From CAVTWS01 sp963738445 (GTDB lineage Bacteria > Actinomycetota > Acidimicrobiia > Acidimicrobiales > SHLQ01), in NCBI GenBank assembly GCA_963738445.1, contig CAVTWS010000011.1, forward strand, positions 62,001-126,000: a stretch of DNA of 64,000 nucleotides. The letters are read 5' to 3'. The notes under the pieces were generated by a model, which saw only the letters and a program-made list of their open reading frames with translations, was not told the origin of the DNA and did no database searches. Shown piece by piece: positions 44,800 through 54,083 of this stretch. The position numbers were made by a program, and so were the translations under genes. The first letter of the stretch is position 1. Every line of letters begins with the position of its first letter.

Positions 44800-45561
44800 C
44801 TACCGGCCCGTCCAGACGGGGGACCGCTTCTCGACGAACGCCGCGACTCCCTCCCGGCAGTCGTCGCTCGCCTCCACGGCGCGCCGGAGCTCGTTCGTGA
44901 TGCGCCACGCCGTGGCGTCGTCGGCGTGCGTCGTCTCGAGGACGGCTCGGCGAGCGCCCGCCACGGCGACCGGCGAGTTGGCGGCGATCCGCTCCGCCAG
45001 CGCCAGCGCCACCTCGACCACCCGGCCCGGATCGGCGAGGGCGTTCACCAAACCGTGCGTGTGGGCGAGCTCAGCGCTGATCGGATCGCCGGTGAGCGCC
45101 GCCTCCATGGCCAGGTTCGGCGGTACGGATCGGGCGAGACGGAACAGACCACCCGCTCCGGCCAGGAGGCACCGCTTCACCTCCGGCAGCCCGAACGACG
45201 CGTCCCGGGCGGCCACGATGAGGTCGCAGACGAGGGCGATCTCACACCCGCCGGCGAGCGCCGGCCCGTTCACCGCGGCGATGATCGGCTTGGCGCGGAC
45301 CCGGATGACGATGCCGCCGAAGCCGCCCCTTCTGGTGATCATCTCCCGGGCCTGGCCCTGGTTCACGAGCTTGAGATCGGCGCCGGCGCTGAACGTGGAC
45401 CCCTCGCCGGTGATGATGCCGACCCGGGCGGGGCCCGCTTCGAGGCGATCGATCGCCTCCTCGATGCCGGTGGCCACGGCGCCGTTGACGGCGTTTCGGG
45501 CCTCCGGTCGTCGAATCGTGATCAGGGCGGCGTGCCCCAGTTCCTCGTACGTGATCGACAT
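44800..45561 (-). CDS. Enoyl-CoA hydratase/isomerase (crotonase family)
   Basis: A 253-residue crotonase. Oxyanion-hole segments are FSAGADLKL and NGPALAGGCEIAL. The two catalytic Glu positions appear in GGCEIALVCD and FGLPEVKRCL, so hydratase chemistry is plausible. The C-terminal ends in FVEKRSPVWTGR, the usual family tail. It hydrates a trans-2-enoyl-CoA or isomerises its double bond. ATG 45561 was chosen: GGAGGG lies 9 bases upstream, while the longer frame overlaps the divergent paralogue. It is convergent with the GMC gene (4 bases) and divergent from the next crotonase (88 bases), so the two may share regulation. Confidence 0.92.
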   Translation of the reverse strand: MSITYEELGHAALITIRRPEARNAVNGAVATGIEEAIDRLEAGPARVGIITGEGSTFSAGADLKLVNQGQAREMITRRGGFGGIVIRVRAKPIIAAVNGPALAGGCEIALVCDLIVAARDASFGLPEVKRCLLAGAGGLFRLARSVPPNLAMEAALTGDPISAELAHTHGLVNALADPGRVVEVALALAERIAANSPVAVAGARRAVLETTHADDATAWRITNELRRAVEASDDCREGVAAFVEKRSPVWTGR

Positions 45562-45649
45562 GGTCTGGCCCTCCTGCGGATACCGGCAGTCTTGCTCAGT
45601 CCCGGGCCGCTGGGTAAAGGTGCGGTCCCCCGACGGAAGGGTCGACCCC

Positions 45650-46444
45650 ATGTCCGAATCCGAGCCCGAGCTCGTCGTCGAGCGTCACGACCAGGTCGAG
45701 GTGTTGCGCCTCAATCGGCCCCGCCGCGCCAACTCGATCAACGCCTCGATGTCGGTGGCGTTGGGTCAGGCGCTCAAGCGGTGCCTGGCGGATCCGGACG
45801 TGCGCGTGGCGGTGATCACCGGCACCGGCGACCGGGTCTTCTGCGCCGGGATGGACCTCAAGGCGTTCGCCGAGGAACGGACCGACGACACACCCCCTCC
45901 CGGGGAGACCGGCGAGGGCGAGGGTCACAAGGGCCTTGATGTCCTGCTCCGGGGTCGGTTCCCGAAGCCCCTCATCGCCGCGGTGAACGGTGCCGCGGTC
46001 GGCGGCGGATTCGAGATCGTGATGTGCTGCGACCTCGTGGTCGCGGCCGACAACGCCCGCTTCGGATTGCCCGAGGCGGCCCGGGGTCTGGTGCCCGGAG
46101 GCTGCGGGACCGACCTGCCGAAGCGGATCCCGCTCGCCGTGGCGCTCGAGATGGGCATGACCGGCGATCCGATCTCGGCCCAGCGGGCGCTGGAGCTCGG
46201 TCTCGTCAACCGGGTGGTGGCCCCGGAGGCGCTGCTCGACGAAGCCCTCGCCCTCGCCGAGAAGGTCTGTCGGAGCGGGCCGCTCGCGGTCGCCGCCGTG
46301 AAGCGACTCATGTGGGAAGCCGCGCCACGCACCGACCTGGACCACATCGCCGAGGTCATCATGCCCGTGTTCGGCAGCGAGGACGCGCTCGAAGGGGCCA
46401 CGGCGTTCGCCGAGCGGCGGGAGCCGAAGTGGCGCGGCCGGTGA
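45650..46444 (+). CDS. Enoyl-CoA hydratase/isomerase (crotonase family)
   Basis: A 264-residue crotonase. Signatures are VLRLNRPRRANSINASM, FCAGMDLKAFAEE, NGAAVGGGFEIVMCCD and FGLPEAARGLVPGG, with Glu at both catalytic positions, and the tail FAERREPKWRGR. An acidic, Pro/Gly-rich insert (TDDTPPPGETGEGEGHKG) follows the first oxyanion loop where the family varies in length. It acts on an enoyl-CoA in the same pathway as the CoA-transferase 68 bases downstream. ATG 45650 is 88 bases from the divergent crotonase start. Confidence 0.92.
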   Translation: MSESEPELVVERHDQVEVLRLNRPRRANSINASMSVALGQALKRCLADPDVRVAVITGTGDRVFCAGMDLKAFAEERTDDTPPPGETGEGEGHKGLDVLLRGRFPKPLIAAVNGAAVGGGFEIVMCCDLVVAADNARFGLPEAARGLVPGGCGTDLPKRIPLAVALEMGMTGDPISAQRALELGLVNRVVAPEALLDEALALAEKVCRSGPLAVAAVKRLMWEAAPRTDLDHIAEVIMPVFGSEDALEGATAFAERREPKWRGR

Positions 46445-46512
46445 ACCGGCCCGAGTGGCACCTGCGGTGAAACGGTTGTCACACTGAGACCACGACTACG
46501 AGGGGGTCAGGC

Positions 46513-47733
46513 GTGCTGCCAATGCAGGGTGTGAGGGTCGTCGAGGTGGCGTCGTGGACATTCGTGCCCGCGGCCGGCGCGGTGATGGCCGAGTGGGGCG
46601 CCGATGTCCTCAAGATCGAGCACCCCGTCGGTGGGGACCCTCAACGGGGTCTCATCTCGATGGGGCTCGTGCCGTCCGGGAAGAGCGGCGCCAACTTCTT
46701 CATCGAGCAGCCCAACCACGGCAAACGCTCCGTCGCCATCAACCTCCAGCATCCCGAGGGCCGCGAGGTGCTCCTCGAGCTGTGCAAGACGGCCGACGTG
46801 TTCCTCACCAACTGGCTGCCGGGGCCGCGATCACGGGCCCGAATCGATGTCGACGACATCCGCGCCGTCAACCCGAACATCATCTACGTGCGGGGGCACG
46901 GCCAGGGTGCGAAGGGGCCGGACAACAACAAGGGCGGCTACGACGGCTCGGCCTACTACGCCCGATCGGGCGTCCTGGCGTCGCTGACCCCGAGGGACGC
47001 CGGCGACCCGTTCGGACCCACCCAGCCGCCGGCGTTCGGTGACCTGCCTGGCGGCCAGACCATCGCCGGTGGGATCGCCGCCGCCCTGTTCCACCGGGAA
47101 CGCACCGGGGAGGGCTCTGTCGTCGACGTGTCGTTGCTCAACTTCGGCATGTGGTCGAACTCGGCCAACATCGTCAACGCCAAGTTGTTCGAGGGGCAAG
47201 ATGTGCCGACCATCACCCGGGCCACCATGCCCAACCCGCTCGCCAACCGGTACCTCACGAGCGACGGTCGCATGATCCAGCTCATGATGCTGCAGGCCGG
47301 ACGGTTCTGGCCCGAGCTCGTCACCGCCATCGGTCGGCCCGAGCTGGCCGACGATTCCCGCTTCGCGGATGCCGCGAGCATCAACGCCAACAGCGCCGAG
47401 GCGACCAGGATCCTCGACGCGCACTTCCTCACCCGCACCTACAGTGAATGGCGGGCGACCCTCGCCGGGATCTCGGGCGTGTGGGAGCCGGTGCAGTCGT
47501 CGCTCGATCTCCACGACGACGTCCAGGTCGTCGCCAACGGGTACATCGCCGACGTCGAAGCGGAATCCGGCGAGACGTTCCCACTCGTCGCCAATCCGGT
47601 GCAGTTCGCCGAGGAAGCGCCGGCGCTCCGGCGGGCGCCGAACCACGGCGAGCACACCGACGAGGTCCTGCTCGAGCTCGGCCTCGACTACGACCGCATC
47701 ATCGAGCTCAAACTCGCCGAAGCCATCCTCTGA
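46513..47733 (+). CDS. Family III CoA-transferase (CaiB/BaiF type)
   Basis: A 406-residue enzyme, paralogous to the one at 12761. It has EVASWTFVPAAGAVMAEWGADVLK (core EWGADVLKIEHPVGGDP), NHGKRSVAINLQHPEGREV, VFLTNWLPG and the catalytic Asp144 in KGGYDGSAYYARSG. FGDLPGGQTIAGGIAAALFHRE follows. Transfers CoA between acids through an aspartyl intermediate. GTG 46513 follows AGGGGG by six bases. It ends the second catabolic run; repeat family B fills the gap to the convergent helicase gene. Confidence 0.93.
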   Translation: MLPMQGVRVVEVASWTFVPAAGAVMAEWGADVLKIEHPVGGDPQRGLISMGLVPSGKSGANFFIEQPNHGKRSVAINLQHPEGREVLLELCKTADVFLTNWLPGPRSRARIDVDDIRAVNPNIIYVRGHGQGAKGPDNNKGGYDGSAYYARSGVLASLTPRDAGDPFGPTQPPAFGDLPGGQTIAGGIAAALFHRERTGEGSVVDVSLLNFGMWSNSANIVNAKLFEGQDVPTITRATMPNPLANRYLTSDGRMIQLMMLQAGRFWPELVTAIGRPELADDSRFADAASINANSAEATRILDAHFLTRTYSEWRATLAGISGVWEPVQSSLDLHDDVQVVANGYIADVEAESGETFPLVANPVQFAEEAPALRRAPNHGEHTDEVLLELGLDYDRIIELKLAEAIL

Positions 47734-48009
47734 CCCATCCCGCCCGCTGTCGCCGGGCGCCCCCGTCGTCGTCATCGTCCCACCACTCCAACTGGGCGCG
47801 TGGGGCGACGTGTGGTGTCGGATTCCGCGCGCGGGTCGCGCGCGGGTCCCGCCACGCTCGAGCTGGGCGCGTGGGGCGACGTGTGGTGTCGGCCAGCGCG
47901 CGCAGGTATTGGGTGGGGCGCGCCCAATTCTGAGCAAGGTGAATGGGGAGAGGCGTGAGGCACGCCGCGGGGTGGCGTGCGACGAGTGGCATTCAGTGAG
48001 CGGGTGGGC
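47734..48009. other. Gap between convergent genes, holding repeats
   Basis: The 276-base gap holds two family B repeats (47792-47892) and ATTGGG...CCCAAT around GGCGCGCC (47908-47927), a short inverted repeat. No ribosome site with a convincing gene is seen. Confidence 0.6.
47792..47892. repeat. Two direct copies of intergenic repeat, family B
   Basis: A 30-base core, CTGGGCGCG then TGGGGCGACG then TGTGGTGTCGG, is identical at 47792-47821 and 47863-47892, a period of 71. The first continues into TTCCGCGCGCGGG, which also occurs in the diverged copy at 11487-11519. Confidence 0.8.
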
Positions 48010-49770
48010 TCAGCGGCGGCGCTCTCGGTCCCATTCGGGTTGGCGGTCGTGGCGCACCGTCGGGCGCTGACCCTTGATGGTGGTGCCGCGTAGGGCGGCG
48101 ATCACCGTCTCGGCATCGGCGGCCGGCACCTCGACGAGGCTGTGCCGCTCGAACAACGAGATGGCGCCGACCTGGTGCCCACGAAGGTGGGTCTCGCCGG
48201 TGATGGCGCCCACGAGGTCCCCGGGACGCACGCCGGCCGCCTTGCCGACGCCGATGAAGAGCTTGGCCGTGGGCCCCGAGGAGCGTTCGCCGCGATCGCC
48301 CCGGTCCGGCCGGTCACCCCGGTCCGGCCGGTCGCCCCGATCGGTGCGCTCGCTGTAAGGGCGTCCCTGGTTCTCTCGAGGGCCGCGATCGCGACGCTCC
48401 GGCCGGGCACTGATGTCGGGAATCTCCTGCTCGTCGCCCTCAGGGCCGCTGGTGGCGTCGTGAGCCAGCCGTAGGGCGCCCAGCGCGACATCCTCGAGCT
48501 CGAACTCGTCGAGCAGGGCCTCGAGGACGGCTCGCATCGAATCGAGATCGCTGTCGACGATGGCGTCCCGCACCGCGTCGCGGGTCAGCTCCAGTCGGCG
48601 GGAGCGCAGGTCGGCCACGCTCGGCACCTTGGCGATCGCGATGCGTTGCCCGGTCATGCGCTCGATGTTCTCGAGCAGCCGGTTCTGGCGCGGTTCGGCC
48701 AACGTGATCGCCACGCCCTCGCGCCCGGCTCGGCCGACCCGCCCGATGCGGTGGACGTACGACTCCGGCGCCGAAGGCAGGTCGTAGTTGACGACGTGGG
48801 TGAGCACGTCGACATCGAGTCCACGGGCGGCGACATCAGTGGCGATGAGCAGATCGGCGGTGCCGCTGCGCAGGCGGCCCATCACCCGGTCTCGCTGCTC
48901 CTGGCCCATACCGCCGTGCAGGGCCTCAGCTCGGTAGCCCCGACCGTTCAAGGTCTCGGTCAGTTCGTCGACCTCGAGCCGGGTGCGGCAGAACACGAGC
49001 GCCGAATCGGGCGCCTCGACGTCGAGGATCCGACCCAACGCCGCCGACTTGTACGCCCTCGGCACCATGTAGGCGACCTGGCGGACGAGCGGTGACGTCT
49101 CGGTGTCGGCCACCGCCCGTTCGATGCGGATACGCACCGGTTCGGTCATGTGGGTCCGGGCCAGCCGGTCGATGTGGGACGGCAGCGTCGCGGAGAACAT
49201 GACCGTCTGACGCTCCTCCGGCATGGTCTCGAAGATGGATTCGATGTCCTCGGCGAACCCCATGTCGAGCATCTCGTCGGCCTCGTCGAGCACGACCACC
49301 CGAATGTCGGACAGATCGAGGGAGCGGCGCTGGAGGTGGTCGATCGCCCGCCCCGGGGTCGCCACCACCACATCCACGCCCCGGCTGAGCGCCTGCAGCT
49401 GGCGCCCGATGGGCTGGCCGCCGTAGACGGGTATCACCCGGGCGCCGAGCTGGCGGCCGTACTTGTGGATGGCCTCGGACACCTGCATCGCCAGCTCGCG
49501 GGTGGGGACGAGCACCAGCGCCCGCGGACGATCCGACCGACCTTCGACCCGGGCCAGGTGTTCCAGCAGCGGCAGGGCGAACGCGGCCGTCTTGCCGGTG
49601 CCGGTGGCGGCCTGGCCGAGCAGGTCGCGGCCCTCGAGCAGGGGCGGGATGGCCTCGGTCTGGATCGGGGTCGGTTCCTCGTACCCGAGGCTCGAAAGCG
49701 CCGACAAGATCTCCGGGCGGAGTCCGAGATCGGCGAAGCCCGTCGGTTCATCGAGCGTTTCGGAGGACAT
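48010..49770 (-). CDS. deaD: DEAD-box RNA helicase, DeaD/CsdA type
   Basis: A 586-residue helicase with all DEAD-box motifs in order: Q motif (FADLGLRPEIL..PTPIQ), I AATGTGKT, Ia PTRELA, II DEAD, III SAT, IV-V LVFCRTR and TDVAARGLD, VI HRIGRVGRAGR. The C-terminal linker (residues about 470-510) is Arg/Asp-rich with RGDRPDRGDRPDRGDR, followed by a DbpA-type RNA-binding domain (AKLFIGVGKAAGVRPGDLVG, SLFERHSLVEVPAADAE). This is the layout of cold-shock and ribosome-assembly helicases. ATG 49770 follows GGAG-like sequence. It is divergent from the flavoprotein at 49791 with only 20 bases between the starts. Confidence 0.96.
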   Translation of the reverse strand: MSSETLDEPTGFADLGLRPEILSALSSLGYEEPTPIQTEAIPPLLEGRDLLGQAATGTGKTAAFALPLLEHLARVEGRSDRPRALVLVPTRELAMQVSEAIHKYGRQLGARVIPVYGGQPIGRQLQALSRGVDVVVATPGRAIDHLQRRSLDLSDIRVVVLDEADEMLDMGFAEDIESIFETMPEERQTVMFSATLPSHIDRLARTHMTEPVRIRIERAVADTETSPLVRQVAYMVPRAYKSAALGRILDVEAPDSALVFCRTRLEVDELTETLNGRGYRAEALHGGMGQEQRDRVMGRLRSGTADLLIATDVAARGLDVDVLTHVVNYDLPSAPESYVHRIGRVGRAGREGVAITLAEPRQNRLLENIERMTGQRIAIAKVPSVADLRSRRLELTRDAVRDAIVDSDLDSMRAVLEALLDEFELEDVALGALRLAHDATSGPEGDEQEIPDISARPERRDRGPRENQGRPYSERTDRGDRPDRGDRPDRGDRGERSSGPTAKLFIGVGKAAGVRPGDLVGAITGETHLRGHQVGAISLFERHSLVEVPAADAETVIAALRGTTIKGQRPTVRHDRQPEWDRERRR

Positions 49771-49778
49771 GGCGGGCC

Positions 49779-49784
49779 TATCGT
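49779..49784 (+). promoter_or_regulatory. -10 element TATCGT, probable leaderless start
   Basis: TATCGT ends 6 bases before GTG 49791, spacing that gives a leaderless mRNA. The 20-base gap must also serve the divergent helicase gene. Confidence 0.35.
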
Positions 49785-49790
49785 GCGAGG

Positions 49791-51068
49791 GTGGTTGAGC
49801 CGGGCCGACGCGTCGCTGTGGTGGGCGGTGGTCCAGCCGGGCTGATGGCCGCCGAGACGCTGGCCGCGGACGGCGTGGCCGTCTCACTCTACGAGCAGCA
49901 CCGCACGGTTGGCCGCAAGCTCCTGGTGGCGGGCCGGGGCGGGTTGAACCTCACCCACAGCGAGACGCTCGACCTGTTCCTCTCCCGTTACTCGCCGCTG
50001 CCGGCGCCGATCCGAGCGGCGATCCACGCCTTTCCGCCACTGGCCGTGAGGGACTGGGCCGACGGTTTGGGTCAGCCGACCTTCGTGGGAACGAGCGGGC
50101 GGGTGTTCCCGGAGACGCTGCGGGCGACACCCCTGCTCCGGGCCTGGTTGGCTCGCCTGCGGGACCTGGGGGTGGACATCGTGGCCGGTACCCGTCTGGA
50201 CGGGTGGCCGGCGCACCTTCCAGGATCGTTGGCCTTCGTCGGACCGGCCGGGCCTCTCACCGTCGAGGCGGACGCCGTCGTGCTCGCCTTGGGCGGCGCA
50301 TCCTGGACCCGGACCGGATCCGACGGCCGATGGGTCGAGGCGGCCCAGCGGCAGGGGGTGACGGTGGAGCCGCTCGTCGCCTCGAACGCGGGCTGGCTCG
50401 TCGAGTGGAGCCCGGGATTCGCCGAGCGGTTCGCCGGCACGCCGCTGAAGAACATCGCTATCGACGTCGGCGGGCGGGCGGCCCGGGGTGAGGCGCTGGT
50501 CTCGTCCCGAGGACTCGAAGGCGGCGCCGTCTACACCCTGAGCGCGCCCATGCGCGACTCCCGCGGCGCGCTGATGGGCGACTCTCTCAGCGGCCGCGGA
50601 TCGACGGTGCGCATCGAGGTCGACCTCCGACCGGATGTGCCCGAGGCTCGGCTCGCCGCCGCGATGCGTCGACGTCGCTCGGGTGACTCGGTGTCGACGG
50701 TCCTGACCCGCGGCGCGGGCCTCGCGCCGGTCGCGGTGGGCATGCTCCGCGAGGCCACCGGGAACCGACTGCCGACCGATCGGGGGGACCTCGCCCGGCT
50801 CATCAAGGCGGTGCCGCTGTACGTCATCGGTGTCGCCGGCATCGACCGCGCCATCTCGACCGCGGGGGGCCTGGCCTTCGACGGGATCGACGACCGATTC
50901 ATGCTCGTCGATCACTCCGGTGTGTTCGTCGCCGGGGAGATGCTCGACTGGGACGCTCCGACGGGGGGCTACCTCTTGCAGGCGTGCCTGTCGACCGGCG
51001 TGGCCGCCGCCCGCGGGGTCATCGACTGGTTGACCGAATCAGCCGGTCGCCGCGGCCAGCCAGGCTGA
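49791..51068 (+). CDS. FAD-dependent flavoprotein of the HI0933/BaiN (TIGR03862-like) family
   Basis: A 425-residue flavoprotein. The FAD site is RVAVVGGGPAGLMAAETLA with Glu in LYEQHRTVGRKLLVAGRGGLNLTH, the GRKLLxxGxGRxNLTN-like block of the family. Then FVGTSGRVFPETLRATPLLRAWL, ALGGASWTRTGSDGRW and the C-terminal AISTAGGLAFDGID, VFVAGEMLDWDAPTGGYLLQAC. Family members are putative reductases, some acting on bile-acid-like or other enones; the role here is unknown. GTG 49791 start. The 3' end overlaps the convergent deaminase by 30 bases. Confidence 0.9.
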   Translation: MVEPGRRVAVVGGGPAGLMAAETLAADGVAVSLYEQHRTVGRKLLVAGRGGLNLTHSETLDLFLSRYSPLPAPIRAAIHAFPPLAVRDWADGLGQPTFVGTSGRVFPETLRATPLLRAWLARLRDLGVDIVAGTRLDGWPAHLPGSLAFVGPAGPLTVEADAVVLALGGASWTRTGSDGRWVEAAQRQGVTVEPLVASNAGWLVEWSPGFAERFAGTPLKNIAIDVGGRAARGEALVSSRGLEGGAVYTLSAPMRDSRGALMGDSLSGRGSTVRIEVDLRPDVPEARLAAAMRRRRSGDSVSTVLTRGAGLAPVAVGMLREATGNRLPTDRGDLARLIKAVPLYVIGVAGIDRAISTAGGLAFDGIDDRFMLVDHSGVFVAGEMLDWDAPTGGYLLQACLSTGVAAARGVIDWLTESAGRRGQPG

Positions 51069-52433
51069 CGCGATGCCGCGGTGGCGGGCCAGCATCTGAT
51101 CGACGCCGGCCGCGGTGAGCTGGCCGTTCTCGACCAGGAACCGGCCGTGGACGATGGTGTGCCGCGCCGCCACCGGGCCGCACCGCAGCCACGCCTCGAC
51201 CGGATCGGACAGCGCACCGGCGAACGCCACGCCTTCCATCGGCCACACCACCAGGTCGCCGGCCCGACCGGGGATCAGGGCGCCGATGTCGTCGCGACCC
51301 AGGCAGGCGGCGCCACCCAACGTCGCCATCTCGAGCGCTTCCCGAGCGAGCATGGCCTCGGGACCGCCCCGGAGCCGGGCCAGCAACAGGGCGCCTCGCG
51401 TCTCCAGCCACAACGACGCGCAGTCCGTCGACGCCGAGCCGTCGCACCCGATGCCGACGTTGACCCCGGCATCGCGATACTCGCGAATGGGGGCCAGCCC
51501 GGCACCGATCAGCTGGTTCGAGCTCGGACAATGAGCCACGCCGACGCCCCAACGGGCCAGCCGACCGATCTCGGCCGGGTTCGGGTAGACGCAATGCGCC
51601 ACCCACGCCCGCTCCCCACCCCAGCCCACGTTCTCGAAGTGCTCGATGGGGCGGCAGCCGAACGTCGCCTCGCAGAAGGTGTCCTCGTCGCGATCCTCGG
51701 CCAGGTGCGTGTGCAGGCGCACGTCGAGCTTCTCGGCCAGTTCGGCGGTGCGGCGCATCAGATCGGGCGTGACGGAGAACGGCGAGCACGGCGCCAACGC
51801 CACCCGCACCATCGCCCCCGGGGACGGATCGTGGTGCAGGCCCACGAGGCGCTCGGAATCGGCGAGGATGTCGTCGTCGTCCTGCACGACCGAGTCGGGA
51901 GGCAAGCCGCCGTCCTTCTCGGACAGGCTCATCGAACCGCGGGTGGGGTGGAACCGGAACCCGAGCTCTCGTGCGGCGGTGATCTCGGCCGAGATCAGGT
52001 CGCCGCCGTGGCGAGGGTGCACGTAAAGGTGGTCGGTGGTCGTGGTGCAGCCGCCGAGCGCGAGCTCGCACAGACCGATCCAGGCCGAGACGTAGGCGGC
52101 CTCCTCGTCGAGACGGCTCCACACCGGGTACAGGGTCCGTAGCCAGTGGAAGAGGTTGCCCGACAGGGCCGGCCGGAAGGCTCGGGTGAGGTTCTGGTAG
52201 ATGTGGTGATGCGTGTTGACCAGACCGGGCGTGACGAGGCAGCCGTCGGCCCGAACGGTACGTCGAGCGGGCGGCTCGGAGCCCGGCCCACCCACCGACC
52301 GGACGACGCCGTCGGTGATGGCGACCCACCCGCCGGGGATCTCGGTGCGGTCGGCATCCATGGTGACGACGAGCTCCGCCCCGGCGATGACGAGGTCGGT
52401 GGTGGAGGCGGGTGGCGGTGGGGTCGCAGTCAT
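51039..52433 (-). CDS. 8-oxoguanine deaminase-like amidohydrolase
   Basis: A 464-residue amidohydrolase-superfamily deaminase. Metal ligands appear in LVNTHHHIYQNLTRAF (HxH), VRLHTHLAEDRDED (His and Glu), AWVAHCVYPNPAE (His) and IGCDGSASTDCASL (Asp). The loops HHHIYQNLTRA and HCPSSNQLIGAGLAPI are those of bacterial 8-oxoguanine deaminases, which remove the amino group of oxidised guanine; related guanine or isoguanine deaminases cannot be ruled out. ATG 52433 gives the natural N-terminus. It is convergent with the flavoprotein and divergent from the aldehyde dehydrogenase (109 bases). Confidence 0.85.
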   Translation of the reverse strand: MTATPPPPASTTDLVIAGAELVVTMDADRTEIPGGWVAITDGVVRSVGGPGSEPPARRTVRADGCLVTPGLVNTHHHIYQNLTRAFRPALSGNLFHWLRTLYPVWSRLDEEAAYVSAWIGLCELALGGCTTTTDHLYVHPRHGGDLISAEITAARELGFRFHPTRGSMSLSEKDGGLPPDSVVQDDDDILADSERLVGLHHDPSPGAMVRVALAPCSPFSVTPDLMRRTAELAEKLDVRLHTHLAEDRDEDTFCEATFGCRPIEHFENVGWGGERAWVAHCVYPNPAEIGRLARWGVGVAHCPSSNQLIGAGLAPIREYRDAGVNVGIGCDGSASTDCASLWLETRGALLLARLRGGPEAMLAREALEMATLGGAACLGRDDIGALIPGRAGDLVVWPMEGVAFAGALSDPVEAWLRCGPVAARHTIVHGRFLVENGQLTAAGVDQMLARHRGIASAWLAAATG

Positions 52434-52542
52434 GCGGTGCTCCGACGAAATGTGCCGGCCCGTGCGGGTCCGGTGCGTCGCATTCTGGCAGCATCGGCAC
52501 AACCGTCGGTGGCTCGGCCGGCGGCACTGAGGGAGGCGTGCC

Positions 52543-53980
52543 GTGGAAGGATGCAACTTCATCGGAGGTCGATGGGTGGCCTCGGAGGCGACGTTCGAGG
52601 TGACCGATCCGGCGACGGGTCTCATCGTCGGTCGGGCCGCGGACGCCACGGCGGCCCAGGCGACGTCGGCCGTCGACGCCGCCGCGGAAGCATTCGACGG
52701 GTGGGCTGCGCTCCCGGCCAAGGACCGCAGCGCCGCCCTCCGCCGCATCTCGGCCGCGCTCCTCGACCGGCTCGACGAGATTGCCGACGTCATCGTCGCC
52801 GAGCAGGGCAAACCGCGCGGCCAGGCGCTGTTCGAGGTCCGCTACGCCACCGAGTGGCTCGACTGGTTCGCCGAGGAAGGCCGCCGCGCCTACGGCGAGA
52901 TCGTGCCGGCGTCCGTACCGGGTAAGCGGCTCATGGTGCATCGCAAACCGCTCGGCGTGGCGGTGGCCATCACCCCGTGGAACTTCCCGGTGGCGATGAT
53001 CGCCCGCAAGCTGGCCCCCGCGCTGGCCGCCGGGTGCACGATGGTGGTCAAGCCGGCCGAGCAGACTCCGTTGTCCCCGCGGGCCCTGTTCGAGGCGATC
53101 GACCGGGCAGATCTGCCACCCGGGGTCGCCAACCTGGTGACGTCGGCCGATCCGCTGACCGTGTCGGACGCGCTGCTCGGAGATCGTCGCGTGCGCAAGA
53201 TCACCTTCACCGGCTCCACCGAGGTCGGCAAGGTGCTGGTGCGGTCGTCGGCGGACAACCTGGCCCGGGTCTCGCTGGAGCTCGGCGGGCAGGCGCCGTT
53301 CATCGTGTTCGACGACGCCGATCTCGATGCCGCGGTGGCCGGGATGTTGGCGTCCAAGTTCCAGGTCAACGGCCAGTCGTGTCTGTGCGCCAACCGGGTC
53401 TTCGTCCAGGACGGGGTCGCCGCGGCATTCTCCGAGAAGTTGATCGCCGCGGTCGGAAAGCTGACGGTCGGCCCCGGTAGCCGGGCCGGGGTCGACGTCG
53501 GCCCCCTGATCGACGCTCGTGGGTACGACAAGGTCGCCGGCCACGTGGCCGACGCGGTGGCGCGGGGAGCCCGGGTGGCGGTGGGCGGTGAGCCGCGCCA
53601 CAGGGGACGGCCTCGACGGCGGGTACTTCTTCGCGCCGACCGTCCTCACCGGCTGCACCGACGACATGCTGTGTGCGACCGAGGAGACCTTCGGCCCGGT
53701 GGCGCCGGTGCTCACCTTCACCACCGAGGCCGAGGTGCTCGCCCGGGCGAACGACACCAACTACGGCCTGGCCGCCTACCTGTTCACCCGTGATCTGGGC
53801 CGGGCCATGCGGGTGTCGGAGGGTCTGGAGTACGGCATCGTCGGTGTCAACGACGCCATGCCAGCCTCGCCCACGGCGCCGTTCGGCGGGTTCAAGGAAT
53901 CAGGGCTCGGCCGTGAAGGGGGCCACGACGGGTTGTCGGCGTTCCTGGAGACGAAACTCGTCTCGTTCGTGGCCGGCTGA
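52543..53980 (+). CDS. NAD(P)-dependent aldehyde dehydrogenase, succinate-semialdehyde type (one frameshift)
   Basis: About 478 codons. FIGGRWVASEATFEVTDPATG opens; AITPWNFPVAMIARKLAPAL (oxyanion Asn), LELGGQAPFIVFDDAD with catalytic Glu246, and NGQSCLCANRVF with catalytic Cys280 (34 apart, as usual) follow. One inserted base near 53592 (GAGCCGCGCC for GAGCGCGCC) moves the last 130 codons to another frame, which continues GYFFAPTVLTGC, EETFGPVAPVLTF and PFGGFKESGLGREGG. All catalytic residues precede the shift. It oxidises an aldehyde to an acid; the closest group is succinate-semialdehyde dehydrogenase. GTG 52543 follows GGGAGG. Confidence 0.86.
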
Positions 53981-54083
53981 GCGGGCGCCGCGTCGGGAGG
54001 CGACGATCGCCCCATGATCCCGTAGGTCGACCACCGCAGTGGTTAGCGTTCCCGCCGTCACCCGACGAAGGGAAACACCCGCC

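Noticed and set aside
46464..46480. GTGAAACGGTTGTCAC upstream of the CoA-transferase at 46513 as an operator
   Set aside because: Only the outer four bases of each arm pair well; inner positions mismatch, so it is not distinguishable from chance.
37379..47892. Possible CRISPR arrays from evenly spaced direct repeats at 37379 and 47792
   Set aside because: Only two copies each, with near-identical sequence between copies rather than unique spacers, and no cas genes.
48290..48360. GC-rich tandem repeat in the helicase region as an intergenic element
   Set aside because: It lies in frame within the helicase and encodes the RGDRPDRGD linker, a normal feature of such helicases.
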